A stretch of DNA of 64,000 nt. It comes from an uncultured Bacteroides sp. (GTDB lineage Bacteria; Bacteroidota; Bacteroidia; Bacteroidales; Bacteroidaceae). The stretch spans positions 30,649 to 94,648 of the forward strand of contig USLU01000017.1 of assembly GCA_900555635.1 (NCBI GenBank), read 5' to 3'. The translations under genes and the position numbers were made by a program. Within the stretch, counting starts at the first letter, position 1; each line of letters starts with the position of its first letter. The notes beneath the pieces were generated by a model. The model made no database searches. It was not told the origin of the DNA and saw only the letters and a list, made by a program, of their open reading frames with translations. This document shows positions 8,103 through 16,798 of this stretch, one piece after another.

Positions 8103-9437
8103 ATGAAAAAGTTATTATATGCTATTGCCTTGTTTCTTTTGGCTTCTGCCTGTAATACGAAGCCGGCAAGTAAGCCGTATAGTTGGGACGACGATTTACA
8201 CCAGCGCTTGCTTACTGATTTCTGTATGACAGAAGCTCAAGTGAAAGATTATATCCGCAAGTATATTCCTGATGTTACGGATGAACAGATGCGCCAATGG
8301 GAAGCTTCCAAGGCGTTGGAATGCATGACCTTGGATGGAGAAAAACGGTATTTCCGTAATGCCGGTCCAAATCTGTTCCGTGTGGATTCTGCCTGCTATG
8401 ATATTAAAATAGCAAAAGAAGGAACCGCTTTAGGAGGCAGTGAAAAAGTGAATATGGAAAATCTGCCCGAGATTATTGCTGCGGTCAAGAAAGAAGGAAA
8501 ATCCATTGTTGCCCCCAAACGTATGCGAGTTACTTATACCTTGACGGTAGACACTAATGCCGTACCTGCTGGAAAACTAATCCGTTGTTGGTTGCCGTTT
8601 CCCCGTGCCGATCAGGCACGTCAACAGGATGTGAAGTTTATATCTGCCAGTGAATCGGAATATACTTTCTCTCCCAAAGATAGCCGTCACAGTACACTTT
8701 ATATGGAGAAGCGTGCTGTTAAAGGTGAGCCGACTGTATTTACCGAAACATTTGAATACACTTCCAATGGTGAATGGTTTAATCTGAAAGCCGAAGACGT
8801 TTTGCCTTACGATACAACTTCTACCTTATATAAAGAATATACAGCCGAACGTGAGAAACATATTATCTTCTCACCCCGCTTGCGTGAACTAGCTGCCAAA
8901 TTGACAGCCGGTGAAACCAATCCTTATTTAAAAGCCAAGCGTATTTTCCGTTGGGTAAATGATAACTTCCCGTGGGCGTCAGCACGCGAGTACTCCACCA
9001 TCGAAAATATTCCGGAGTATGTACTCGATAATCGTCACGGCGATTGTGGTCAGGTGAGCCTGCTGTTTATCACTCTTTGCCGCATCAGTGGCATTCCGGC
9101 ACACTTTCAAAGCGGTTTCATGATGCATCCTCACGCATGGAACTTGCATGATTGGGCGGAAGTCTACTTTGAAGGTGTAGGTTGGGTACCTGCCGACCAA
9201 TCATTCGGTATTCCTACTTTTGCCCGCAATGCCGATGAAGAGAATTTCTTCTTGGGGGGTATTGACTCTTGGCGTATGATCGTAAATACAGACTTCGGCA
9301 TGCCATTAGTCCCCGAAAAGAAATACCCGCGTAGTGAAACCGTAGATTTCCAGCGTGGCGAGGTGGAATGGGAGGGAGGCAATCTCTACTTTCCCAAATG
9401 GGACTATCACATGGATATTAATTATCTGAATTACTAA
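8103..9437 (+). CDS. Transglutaminase-like lipoprotein
   Basis: A 444-residue lipoprotein (lipobox LLASAC, lipid Cys17) whose C-terminal half is a transglutaminase/peptidase-like fold. The nucleophile lies in HGDCGQVSLLFITLCR and the His-Asp pair in HAWAEVYF-like NLHDWAEVYFEGVGW and PADQSFG. The N-terminal 250 residues are a beta-rich region of a type found in such proteases. It starts 14 bases after the epimerase and closes the operon before a strong double terminator. The context suggests it acts on murein or other peptides in the periplasm; the actual reaction is not known. Confidence 0.8.
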   Translation: MKKLLYAIALFLLASACNTKPASKPYSWDDDLHQRLLTDFCMTEAQVKDYIRKYIPDVTDEQMRQWEASKALECMTLDGEKRYFRNAGPNLFRVDSACYDIKIAKEGTALGGSEKVNMENLPEIIAAVKKEGKSIVAPKRMRVTYTLTVDTNAVPAGKLIRCWLPFPRADQARQQDVKFISASESEYTFSPKDSRHSTLYMEKRAVKGEPTVFTETFEYTSNGEWFNLKAEDVLPYDTTSTLYKEYTAEREKHIIFSPRLRELAAKLTAGETNPYLKAKRIFRWVNDNFPWASAREYSTIENIPEYVLDNRHGDCGQVSLLFITLCRISGIPAHFQSGFMMHPHAWNLHDWAEVYFEGVGWVPADQSFGIPTFARNADEENFFLGGIDSWRMIVNTDFGMPLVPEKKYPRSETVDFQRGEVEWEGGNLYFPKWDYHMDINYLNY

Positions 9438-9455
9438 GGTATTATACCTCTCTTT

Positions 9456-9545
9456 CAAACAGATGATCTGTTTAGCACTGGTACATCATCTGTTTGCCTC
9501 AAACGCATCATTCGTTTACTACAAACGGATGATGCGCTTTTTTAG
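9456..9545 (+). terminator. Tandem double stem-loop terminator
   Basis: Stem-loop 1 has perfect 12-bp arms at 9456-9467 and 9485-9496. Stem-loop 2 has 14-bp arms at 9504-9517 and 9523-9536 with one G-U, then a run of T. The two hairpins share GATGAT/ATCATC core sequences and look like a duplicated unit. Confidence 0.85.
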
Positions 9546-9610
9546 TTCCTATATGTCAGTCTTTTAACAGTCAGTATTCGTGCATAAATGCTAAATTGTC
9601 AGCCTCTGCC

Positions 9611-9718
9611 GTTAACCGCTGTTAAGCTCTAAATATTCTCTGTTAAAAGAGGACAAAAAAGAGTGACAAGCAGAATAACTGAACGATTTTTGTCGTTATT
9701 TTAACGTCGAAAGGTTAA
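9611..9718 (+). promoter_or_regulatory. htrA upstream region with repeated GTTAA motifs and dyads
   Basis: GTTAA occurs at 9611, 9621, 9642 and 9714. A CGTTA-TTT-TAACG dyad lies at 9694-9706, next to an AACGA/TCGTT dyad. No standard TAnnTTTG box stands at a good distance from the htrA ATG. The gene may therefore be read by an alternative sigma factor or a stress regulator; this is inference only. Confidence 0.35.
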
Positions 9719-9761
9719 ATGAGATTTGAATATTAACAATTAAAGATCGAATAAAATTAGT

Positions 9762-11297
9762 ATGAAACAGACAACAAAAAACATCCTTGGAGTTGCGGCT
9801 ATCGTGCTCCTGAGCTCGGGAGTGGCTGGTATCACCACTTATAAGATGCTGAAGAAGGAAAGACCTGCCGCATTCAGCGAGTTGTTCGAACAGAATCCTG
9901 GCAATCTGAAGTTGGCAGCTTACAATGCGGTAGATGCCCAGCCTGTGGATTTGACTCAAGCTGCAGAGAACTCAGTTCATGCTGTAGTACATATACGTGC
10001 AAAACAATTGGCTAAAACCCAAACAGTACAAGGTGGCGGCATGCCGGAGGATATCTTTGAATTCTTCTTTGGGGGGCGTGGTCAGCAACGTCAGATGCAG
10101 ACTCAGCCTCGCGTCGGATTTGGTTCTGGTGTTATCATCTCCAAAGACGGTTATATTGTAACTAACAACCACGTAGTAGAAGGTGCCGATGAAATAACCG
10201 TGAAGTTGAATGATAACCGTGAACTGAAAGGTCGCATTATTGGTACTGATCCCAGCACCGACTTAGCTCTGATTAAGATTGAAGGTGATGATTTTCCAAC
10301 TTTGCCGATTGGTGATTCCGAGGCACTGAAAGTAGGAGAGTGGGTATTAGCCGTAGGTAATCCGTTCAACCTGAACTCTACCGTAACAGCTGGTATAGTA
10401 AGTGCAAAAGCACGTTCTATCGGCGGACAGGCATCCAATGGACAAGGAGCGAATATCCAATCGTTCATTCAAACTGATGCTGCCATTAATCAGGGTAATA
10501 GTGGTGGTGCCCTCGTTAATGCCAGAGGTGAACTGGTAGGTATCAATGCGATGCTTTACTCACCTACAGGCGCTTACTCCGGTTATGGATTTGCAATCCC
10601 CACCAGTATGATGACGAAAGTGGTTGCCGACTTGAAACAATTCGGTACCGTACAACGTGCTCTTCTGGGCATCAGAGGTAGTGCTTTGGATACAGACTTG
10701 CAAACCGATGAAAGATGGGCTGAAGAACTGAAAAAGAAAGCTGAAGAACTTGGCGTAAAAGAAGGTGTAGTAGTTGCTGAAGTTATTGATGGTGGTTCTG
10801 CTGCAGGTGTATTGAAAGAGAATGATGTTATCGTATCACTGGATGGCAAGAAGATCAGTAAGTTCACCGATTTGCAAGAGACTTTGGCTAAACATCGTCC
10901 GGGCGATAAGGTGAAAGTGAAAGTTGTTCGTAACAAAAAGGAACAAGAGTTTGAACTCACCTTGAAGAACGAGCAAGGTACTACGAAAGTTGTAAAAGAT
11001 GCCGGTATGGAAATCTTAGGTGCAGCCTTCAAACCTGTATCTCCTGAAATGAAGAAACAGTTGAATTTGGGTTATGGTCTTGAAGTAACCGGAGTTTCTG
11101 GTGGCAAAATGGCTGAAGCAGGTATCCGAAAAGGATTTATCATCTTGAAAGCCAATAATGTTCAGATGAAATCGGTTGAAGATATGGAGAATGTGATGAA
11201 AGCCGCAGTGAAATCTCCTGATCAGGTACTGTTTATTACCGGTATGTTCCCGTCAGGTAAACGTGCTAGTTTTGCAGTAGATTTAACTCAAGAATAA
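9762..11297 (+). CDS. Do-family periplasmic serine protease HtrA/DegP-like
   Basis: A 511-residue envelope protease and chaperone for misfolded proteins. A signal or anchor segment (NILGVAAIVLLSSGVAGITTY) leads into a trypsin-like domain. The catalytic triad is visible at His137 (TNNHVV), Asp167 (STDLAL) and Ser247 (GNSGGAL). Two PDZ domains follow, about residues 300-400 and 420-505. The regulatory LA loop contains a Gly/Gln-rich stretch with FFFGGRGQQRQ. It sits between the murein operon and rpoD as a single-gene unit with its own terminator. The name degQ or degP cannot be distinguished from sequence. Confidence 0.93.
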   Translation: MKQTTKNILGVAAIVLLSSGVAGITTYKMLKKERPAAFSELFEQNPGNLKLAAYNAVDAQPVDLTQAAENSVHAVVHIRAKQLAKTQTVQGGGMPEDIFEFFFGGRGQQRQMQTQPRVGFGSGVIISKDGYIVTNNHVVEGADEITVKLNDNRELKGRIIGTDPSTDLALIKIEGDDFPTLPIGDSEALKVGEWVLAVGNPFNLNSTVTAGIVSAKARSIGGQASNGQGANIQSFIQTDAAINQGNSGGALVNARGELVGINAMLYSPTGAYSGYGFAIPTSMMTKVVADLKQFGTVQRALLGIRGSALDTDLQTDERWAEELKKKAEELGVKEGVVVAEVIDGGSAAGVLKENDVIVSLDGKKISKFTDLQETLAKHRPGDKVKVKVVRNKKEQEFELTLKNEQGTTKVVKDAGMEILGAAFKPVSPEMKKQLNLGYGLEVTGVSGGKMAEAGIRKGFIILKANNVQMKSVEDMENVMKAAVKSPDQVLFITGMFPSGKRASFAVDLTQE

Positions 11298-11348
11298 GAA
11301 AACAGGATCAATAGGTAAGAAGATTGTAATTTAAGCAAACAAAAACGA

Positions 11349-11390
11349 AAAAAGGGTGTCGTCATAATACTTGTCGACATCCTTTTTGTT
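11349..11390 (+). terminator. Intrinsic terminator after htrA
   Basis: The 13-bp arms 11349-11361 and 11375-11387 pair with one G-U, with a T-run inside the distal arm. Confidence 0.8.
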
Positions 11391-11432
11391 ATAAGGGATA
11401 AGATATAAATTAGGTGAAAAAGTTAAGATATA

Positions 11433-11465
11433 TTGTACGTAACAAAATATTTTATCGTAACTTTG
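11433..11465 (+). promoter_or_regulatory. Promoter of rpoD
   Basis: TAACTTTG at 11458-11465 with TTG at 11433-11435. The predicted start near 11472 lies downstream of an in-frame GTG at 11414, which supports the ATG at 11489 as the true start. Confidence 0.65.
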
Positions 11466-11488
11466 CAACCCAAATCTGTTTTATAAGA

Positions 11489-12349
11489 ATGAGACAACTA
11501 AAAATTACAAAAAGTATCACTAACAGAGAGAGCGCTTCTCTTGACAAGTATTTGCAGGAAATCGGTCGCGAAGACCTCATTACAGTCGAAGAAGAGGTGG
11601 AGCTCGCTCAGCGCATCCGCAAGGGTGACCGTATCGCGCTTGAAAAGCTGACACGTGCCAATTTGCGTTTCGTTGTATCTGTAGCCAAACAGTACCAGAA
11701 CCAAGGTTTGAGTTTGCCTGACTTAATTAATGAAGGCAATTTAGGACTGATTAAGGCTGCCGAAAAATTCGATGAGACACGTGGTTTCAAGTTTATCAGT
11801 TACGCAGTATGGTGGATACGTCAGTCCATTCTGCAAGCTTTGGCAGAGCAGTCTCGTATCGTACGTCTTCCGTTGAACCAGGTGGGTTCGCTGAATAAAA
11901 TCAGCAAAGCCTTCTCTAAGTTCGAGCAGGAAAACGAACGTCGTCCGTCTCCCGAAGAACTTGCTGATGAGCTGGAAATCCCTGTTGATAAAATCTCTGA
12001 TACGTTGAAGGTTTCCGGACGCCATATTTCGGTGGACGCGCCTTTCGTTGAAGGAGAAGACAACAGCTTGCTTGATGTGTTGGTCAACGATGACTCCCCC
12101 ATGGCGGACCGCTCATTAGTGAACGAGTCTCTTGCGAGGGAAATTGATAGAGCACTTTCTACGTTAACCGAGCGCGAAAAAGAAATCATACAGATGTTTT
12201 TCGGCATCGGACAACAGGAAATGACATTAGAAGAAATCGGCGACAAATTCGGTCTTACCCGTGAGCGTGTACGTCAGATTAAGGAAAAGGCAATAAGAAG
12301 ATTAAGACAAAGTAATCGTAGTAAATTGCTCAAATCTTATTTGGGATAA
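11489..12349 (+). CDS. rpoD: Primary sigma factor RpoD (Bacteroidales sigma-ABfr type)
   Basis: A 286-residue sigma-70 that directs RNA polymerase to the TAnnTTTG promoters seen throughout this window. It is short because Bacteroidales lack region 1.1. Region 1.2 (SLDKYLQEIGREDLIT), region 2 (GNLGLIKAAEKFDETRGFKF, YAVWWIRQSI), region 3 (VSVDAP-like ISVDAPFVEGEDN) and region 4 (LTEREKEIIQMFFG, LTRERVRQIKEKAIRRLR) are all present. The start at 11489 gives MRQLKITKSITNRES, the normal N-terminus. An upstream in-frame GTG would put the promoter inside the gene and was rejected. Confidence 0.96.
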   Translation: MRQLKITKSITNRESASLDKYLQEIGREDLITVEEEVELAQRIRKGDRIALEKLTRANLRFVVSVAKQYQNQGLSLPDLINEGNLGLIKAAEKFDETRGFKFISYAVWWIRQSILQALAEQSRIVRLPLNQVGSLNKISKAFSKFEQENERRPSPEELADELEIPVDKISDTLKVSGRHISVDAPFVEGEDNSLLDVLVNDDSPMADRSLVNESLAREIDRALSTLTEREKEIIQMFFGIGQQEMTLEEIGDKFGLTRERVRQIKEKAIRRLRQSNRSKLLKSYLG

Positions 12350-12385
12350 ATAAGAAATATCAGTTTCCGACAAATAGAAGGAATT

Positions 12386-12424
12386 AAAAACCGGTCTGTC
12401 TTTTATAGGTAGCCGGTTTTTTTG
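12386..12424 (+). terminator. Intrinsic terminator after rpoD
   Basis: AAAAACCGG and CCGGTTTTTTT arms enclose an 18-base loop. Confidence 0.75.
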
Positions 12425-12425
12425 T

Positions 12426-12433
12426 TATCTTTG
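12426..12433 (+). promoter_or_regulatory. -7 promoter box of the 132-residue exported protein gene
   Basis: TATCTTTG immediately follows the rpoD terminator T-run. The start site would place the whole 12445-12506 heptamer array in the 5' untranslated region. Confidence 0.55.
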
Positions 12434-12444
12434 CCCCCACTAGC

Positions 12445-12506
12445 AATTTGTAACTGGTAATTTGTAATTAGTAACTTGAAATTAGTAATTTGTAATTCAT
12501 AATTTA
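12445..12506. repeat. Array of nine degenerate 7-bp repeats
   Basis: Nine consecutive 7-base units of the AATTTGT/AATTAGT type run right up to the ATG at 12507. It is the longest array of this kind in the window and probably forms most of the transcript leader of the next gene. Confidence 0.75.
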
Positions 12507-12905
12507 ATGAAACATCTTCGGATCATTTTTGCTGTAGCTATGGCTTTTATGTTTTGCTCGGCATTCACTCTTAAAAACAAGGAGAAGCAAGTATATGCAT
12601 TTGGTATAGCTGCTTCTTTCAACGACTCAGTAGTTTATTGCACTGAAATTCAGGTATTAGATAGTGTAGAATTAGATAAAAACGGCTTTTTGCCCAAACG
12701 TGAGTTGTACACTTATCAGTTGAAAAATCACTTGGAATATGAAATGAAGAAACCTGATTATACCTGTATGATTTATTTTTCTGAAAGTAAAGGCAAATTG
12801 GAAAAAGAGGCTGCAAAGGTAAAAGGTAAATATAAGAAAGGTAATGGTCAGATTTTGCAGACAGTAAGTCCTGCTGAATTTACTTTTAAGAAACCTCAGG
12901 AATAA
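12507..12905 (+). CDS. Small exported protein of unknown function
   Basis: A 132-residue protein with an N-terminal signal peptide (IIFAVAMAFMFCSAF). No cysteine sits at a proper lipobox position, so it is probably soluble and periplasmic or secreted. The mature part is lysine-rich with alternating charged and aromatic residues (YTYQLKNHLEYEMKK, SKGKLEKEAAKVKGKYKK) and no known motif. I do not recognise the family. It stands 38 bases before the clostripain-like gene on the same strand and may be co-transcribed with it. Confidence 0.75.
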   Translation: MKHLRIIFAVAMAFMFCSAFTLKNKEKQVYAFGIAASFNDSVVYCTEIQVLDSVELDKNGFLPKRELYTYQLKNHLEYEMKKPDYTCMIYFSESKGKLEKEAAKVKGKYKKGNGQILQTVSPAEFTFKKPQE

Positions 12906-12943
12906 TTTTCAAATCAAAACGGCGTTTCGTTTGTTGTAATGCC

Positions 12944-14134
12944 ATGAAAACAAAGTTATATATATTGTTATGGATGTGTTGCTCAGTCTTGCTGGTGGCA
13001 TGCGAAGGCGACGATCCTACACCGGAGCCTCCTGTATATGGTAGTCGTACGGTTTTGATTTATTTGGCAGCAGATAATAGCCTTTCAAATCAGATAGCGG
13101 CAGATTTGCAAGAAATGAAAGAAGGTGTTGCAAAGCTGAATGACTCAGATTTGCATTTACTGGTTTATATTGATGTCGGTGGTTCTCCGCGTCTTGTTGA
13201 ATTGAAAAAAAAGAATGGAGAGGTAGTAGAAAACCTCGTGAAATCTTACGAATCGAGAAATTCTGTTGGTACAGCTGAAACAATAGAGGTTTTTAACGAA
13301 GTGTTTTCCAGTGGAAATTTTCCGGCAGATAGTTATGGGTTAGTTTATTGGTCGCATGGCGATGGCTGGGTACCTAATCCTCTCCCGAAATCTAGATGGG
13401 TTGGGCAAGATGAAGGTAGTGGAGCTTTTATGAATATCTCAGATCTGGTTACAATTCTGAAAAGTGCTCCCCATTTCGACTTTATCTTATTCGATGCATG
13501 TTTTATGCAATCTATAGAAGTAGCTTATGCACTGCGCAACTATACGGATTATTTAATAGGTTCTCCTACTGAGATTCCCGGTCCCGGTGCCCGTTATGAT
13601 ATCCTTGTTCCTGCTATGTTTGCCGAGGAAGATGTTGCTTTGAAAACTGCTACTGCATATTATGTTCCTTATGAAGAAATGTATACCGGTAGTACGCCAA
13701 TTAGTGACGATAACTGGACTGCTGGTGTTTCTGTTTCTCTACTGAAGAGTTCTGAATTGGAGCCCTTGGCAAAAATAACCAAGCAAGTATTATCAGCCGC
13801 TGTAAATAATGCAGATCTTCGTTCAAAAGTGTATGATTACGATAAGCGTTCGTCTTATTATAGCCATGTAGGTTATTACGATATGGTAGAGATGATGCGT
13901 TTATTGGCGGATAATACTGGCTTTGCTGCTTGGGAACAAGCATTTAACGCTGCACAACCCTATTGGGCTACTACGCCAAAGAACTTTTCCGGTTTTATTT
14001 ATAATGTGTTTTCAATGGAAGGTACCAATGGTGTTTCTCATTATATCCCATCTTCTAATAGCTCAGCAATCAATGTCGCATATCGTTCTACTGAGTGGTA
14101 TGAAGCGGCGGGACTTTCCAAACTAGGTTGGTAA
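12944..14134 (+). CDS. Clostripain-family (C11) cysteine peptidase lipoprotein
   Basis: A 396-residue lipoprotein (lipobox LLVAC, lipid Cys20) with the caspase-like C11 fold. The catalytic dyad is His138 in LVYWSHGDGW and Cys186 in LFDACFMQSIEVAYAL. The opening RTVLIYLAADNSLSNQIAADLQEM is typical of Bacteroides members, in which an N-terminal strand leads to the catalytic core. Such enzymes cut after Arg or Lys and some act on other secreted proteins. The target here is unknown. The chain lacks a long C-terminal extension, so it is close to the minimal Bacteroides form. Confidence 0.88.
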   Translation: MKTKLYILLWMCCSVLLVACEGDDPTPEPPVYGSRTVLIYLAADNSLSNQIAADLQEMKEGVAKLNDSDLHLLVYIDVGGSPRLVELKKKNGEVVENLVKSYESRNSVGTAETIEVFNEVFSSGNFPADSYGLVYWSHGDGWVPNPLPKSRWVGQDEGSGAFMNISDLVTILKSAPHFDFILFDACFMQSIEVAYALRNYTDYLIGSPTEIPGPGARYDILVPAMFAEEDVALKTATAYYVPYEEMYTGSTPISDDNWTAGVSVSLLKSSELEPLAKITKQVLSAAVNNADLRSKVYDYDKRSSYYSHVGYYDMVEMMRLLADNTGFAAWEQAFNAAQPYWATTPKNFSGFIYNVFSMEGTNGVSHYIPSSNSSAINVAYRSTEWYEAAGLSKLGW

Positions 14135-14168
14135 ATCACATTTCAACATTATAGATTACACGTATTTG

Positions 14169-14216
14169 CACAGATAAATGTTTTTATAATCTGTGTGAAT
14201 GCGTGTGTTTTTTTTT
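14169..14216 (+). terminator. Intrinsic terminator after the clostripain gene
   Basis: CACAGAT at 14169-14175 pairs with ATCTGTG at 14189-14195, followed 12 bases later by nine T residues. Confidence 0.6.
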
Positions 14217-14253
14217 ATGTAATATCTATTAAAAATAAGTCAGTTAACATTAT

Positions 14254-14298
14254 TTTCCAATGGAAATTATTTTATATGAGAAATTATTGCTTTATTTG
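14254..14298 (+). promoter_or_regulatory. Promoter with short operator-like palindrome upstream of the CoA-disulfide reductase fusion
   Basis: TTTCCA-A-TGGAAA is a perfect 6-6 dyad at 14254-14266. A -7-like TTTATTTG stands at 14291-14298. The dyad covers the -33 region, so a bound protein would block or alter polymerase access. The downstream MarR-like regulator is one candidate ligand, by inference. Confidence 0.45.
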
Positions 14299-14325
14299 CA
14301 CCGTAAAACATAAAAACAAAGAATT

Positions 14326-16788
14326 ATGAAATATGTAATCATTGGTGGTGTAGCAGGTGGAGCTACGGCTGCCGCCCGACTGAGAAGAGTAGATGAAATG
14401 TCCGAAATCATTTTATTGGAAAAAGGACCTTATATCTCTTATGCTAACTGTGGTTTACCTTATTATATAGGTGGGGTCATAACTGATCGTGAGAAGCTGC
14501 TGGTACAAACTCCCGAATCTTTCGGAAAGCGTTTTCGTATCGATGTACGAGTGCAGAATGAAGTGCTTGCCATTCATCCGGAAACTAAAACCGTTACCAT
14601 TCGTCGTGCCGGTGGGGAAGAATATGAAGAAAGCTACGACAAACTATTGTTATCTCCGGGAGCCAATCCGGTGAAGCCTCCCTTGGAGGGCATTCATTCC
14701 GAAGGTATTTTCACCTTACGTAATGTGGAAGATACCGATCACATCAAGGCTTATATCACTGACAAATGCGTGAAGCGTGCTGTTGTTGTGGGTGCCGGTT
14801 TTATCGGATTGGAGATGGCGGAAAATCTGCATCATGCAGGTGTAGCTGTTTCTGTTGTTGAAATGGGAAATCAGGTAATGGCACCTATAGACTATTCTAT
14901 GGCCGCACATATTCATCAACATCTGTTACAGAAAGGGGTGTCTCTGTATCTTGAGGAAGGGGTTACTCATTTCGAACGTACAGATCATGGACTTACCGTC
15001 TTTCTGAAGAGTGGCAAGACGATACCTGCCGATATGGTGTTACTTTCTATCGGTGTGCGTCCTGCAACGGCACTCGCACAACAAGCCGGCATAAAATTAG
15101 GAGAAATGGGCGGTATTTGGGTAGACGAACATTTGGAAACCTCTGCAAAAGACGTTTATGCAGTGGGTGACGCCATTGAATTTCCTCATCCGCTAACCGG
15201 CAAACCTTGGCTTAATTATCTCGCCAATCCTGCCAACCGTCAGGGACGTATTGTTGCTGATAATATGGCATTCGGCAATACTGTCACTTACGAAGGTGCC
15301 ATCGGTACTTCTATCGCTAAAGTTTTCGATATGACAGTAGCTTCTACCGGACTTGCTGCGAAACGTCTGAAGCAGTGGGAGATGGAGTATCAGAGTTCGG
15401 TAACTCATTCCGCTTCTCATGCCGGTTATTATCCGGATGCATTGCCGCTGACGCTGAAGCTGACTTTTCATCCCAAAACTGGTAAGCTTTACGGTGCACA
15501 ATGTGTGGGCTACGAAGGTGTGGACAAACGCATCGACCAGATAGCTGAATTGATTAAACACGGTGGTACGGTATACGATCTTATGGAAACGGAACATGCC
15601 TATGCGCCTCCTTTCTCTTCTGCCAAAGATCCGATTGCTATCGGTGGCTATGTGGCATCCAATATTATCAGTGGTGCTATGCCCGCTATTACATGGCGTG
15701 AACTGGTGGAGCAAAAGAACCAGGTGATGTTGATAGATACTCGTATTCCTGAAGAATATTCGTTTGGCACTATTCCGGGAGCAGTCAATATACCGTTGGA
15801 TGAAATGCGCGAGCATCTTGCTGAGATACCCACTGATAAACCCGTAGTACTTTTCTGTGCGGTTGGATTACGTGGCTATCTGGCACAACGCATTTTGATG
15901 GGGCGTGGCTATCGCAATGTCCGTAATTTGATTGGCGGATATAAGACATATTCCACAAGTGTGGCTCCCGTGCCTATTTCATTAGCTAAGACTTCTTCAA
16001 CTACGGAATCAGTTTCACAGGAACCGGATACATCCTCTGCTTCCACATCTAAGAAAGAAACATTGAAAATCAATGCGTGTGGCTTACAGTGTCCCGGTCC
16101 CATCATGCAGGTAAAGAAAGCGATGGATAGCGTCGCTACAGGTGATCGTGTGGAGATTGTGGCTACCGATGCAGGTTTTGCCCGTGATGCTTCTGCCTGG
16201 TGTGATACAACTGGAAACAAACTGGTTGAGAAGTATGAAGAGAAAGGGCGTTATACAGTTGTTATAGAGAAGGGTGATCCGGATTGCGTTTGTCCTACTA
16301 ATGCTCATATAGGTGGAGGTAGAGGAAAGACTCTGATTTTATTCAGTGATGATTTGGACAAGGCACTGGCTACATTTGTCTTGGCAAATGGCGCGGCTGC
16401 AACGGGGCAGAAGGTGACTATCTTCTTTACTTTCTGGGGACTGAATGTGCTGAAAAAGGTGCAAAAACCTAAAGTACAAAAGGACTTTTTCGGAAAGATG
16501 TTTGGTATGATGTTGCCATCCAGTTCGCTGAAACTAAAATTGTCACAGATGAATATGCTGGGTATGGGTAGCCTCATGATGCGTTATCTGATGAAACGTA
16601 AAGGAGTGGATTCACTGGAGTCTTTACGTTCTCAGGCGTTAGCGCAGGGGGTAGAGTTCATTGCTTGTCAGATGTCTATGGATATGATGGGTATTCAGCG
16701 AGAAGAACTTCTGAACCAAGTTACCATAGGCGGTGTGGCAACCTATATGGAGCGTGCCGACAAAGCGAATGTGAATTTATTTATATAG
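14326..16788 (+). CDS. CoA-disulfide reductase / rhodanese / TusA / DsrE four-domain fusion
   Basis: An 820-residue cytoplasmic sulfur-handling enzyme. Residues 1-450 are an FAD- and NAD(P)H-dependent CoA-disulfide (persulfide) reductase, with FAD-binding VIIGGVAGGATAAARLRR, redox Cys42 in YANCGLPYY and the second dinucleotide motif VVVGAGFIGLEMA. A rhodanese domain follows (about 460-550, nucleophile in VLFCAVGLRGYLAQR). A TusA domain comes next (about 580-655, INACGLQCPGPIMQVKK). The last 160 residues are DsrE/DrsE2-like (KTLILFSDDLDKALATFVLANGA). All four domains relay sulfane sulfur through cysteines, so the chain probably reduces or transfers polysulfide sulfur. The full fusion is longer than the two-domain CoADR-Rhd enzymes. 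Confidence 0.9.
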   Translation: MKYVIIGGVAGGATAAARLRRVDEMSEIILLEKGPYISYANCGLPYYIGGVITDREKLLVQTPESFGKRFRIDVRVQNEVLAIHPETKTVTIRRAGGEEYEESYDKLLLSPGANPVKPPLEGIHSEGIFTLRNVEDTDHIKAYITDKCVKRAVVVGAGFIGLEMAENLHHAGVAVSVVEMGNQVMAPIDYSMAAHIHQHLLQKGVSLYLEEGVTHFERTDHGLTVFLKSGKTIPADMVLLSIGVRPATALAQQAGIKLGEMGGIWVDEHLETSAKDVYAVGDAIEFPHPLTGKPWLNYLANPANRQGRIVADNMAFGNTVTYEGAIGTSIAKVFDMTVASTGLAAKRLKQWEMEYQSSVTHSASHAGYYPDALPLTLKLTFHPKTGKLYGAQCVGYEGVDKRIDQIAELIKHGGTVYDLMETEHAYAPPFSSAKDPIAIGGYVASNIISGAMPAITWRELVEQKNQVMLIDTRIPEEYSFGTIPGAVNIPLDEMREHLAEIPTDKPVVLFCAVGLRGYLAQRILMGRGYRNVRNLIGGYKTYSTSVAPVPISLAKTSSTTESVSQEPDTSSASTSKKETLKINACGLQCPGPIMQVKKAMDSVATGDRVEIVATDAGFARDASAWCDTTGNKLVEKYEEKGRYTVVIEKGDPDCVCPTNAHIGGGRGKTLILFSDDLDKALATFVLANGAAATGQKVTIFFTFWGLNVLKKVQKPKVQKDFFGKMFGMMLPSSSLKLKLSQMNMLGMGSLMMRYLMKRKGVDSLESLRSQALAQGVEFIACQMSMDMMGIQREELLNQVTIGGVATYMERADKANVNLFI

Positions 16789-16798
16789 TAGGAACGAT

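Noticed and set aside
11414..11488. N-terminal extension of rpoD from a GTG
   Set aside because: The extension covers the rpoD promoter and has no match to the known sigma-factor N-terminus, whereas MRQLKITKS at 11489 does.
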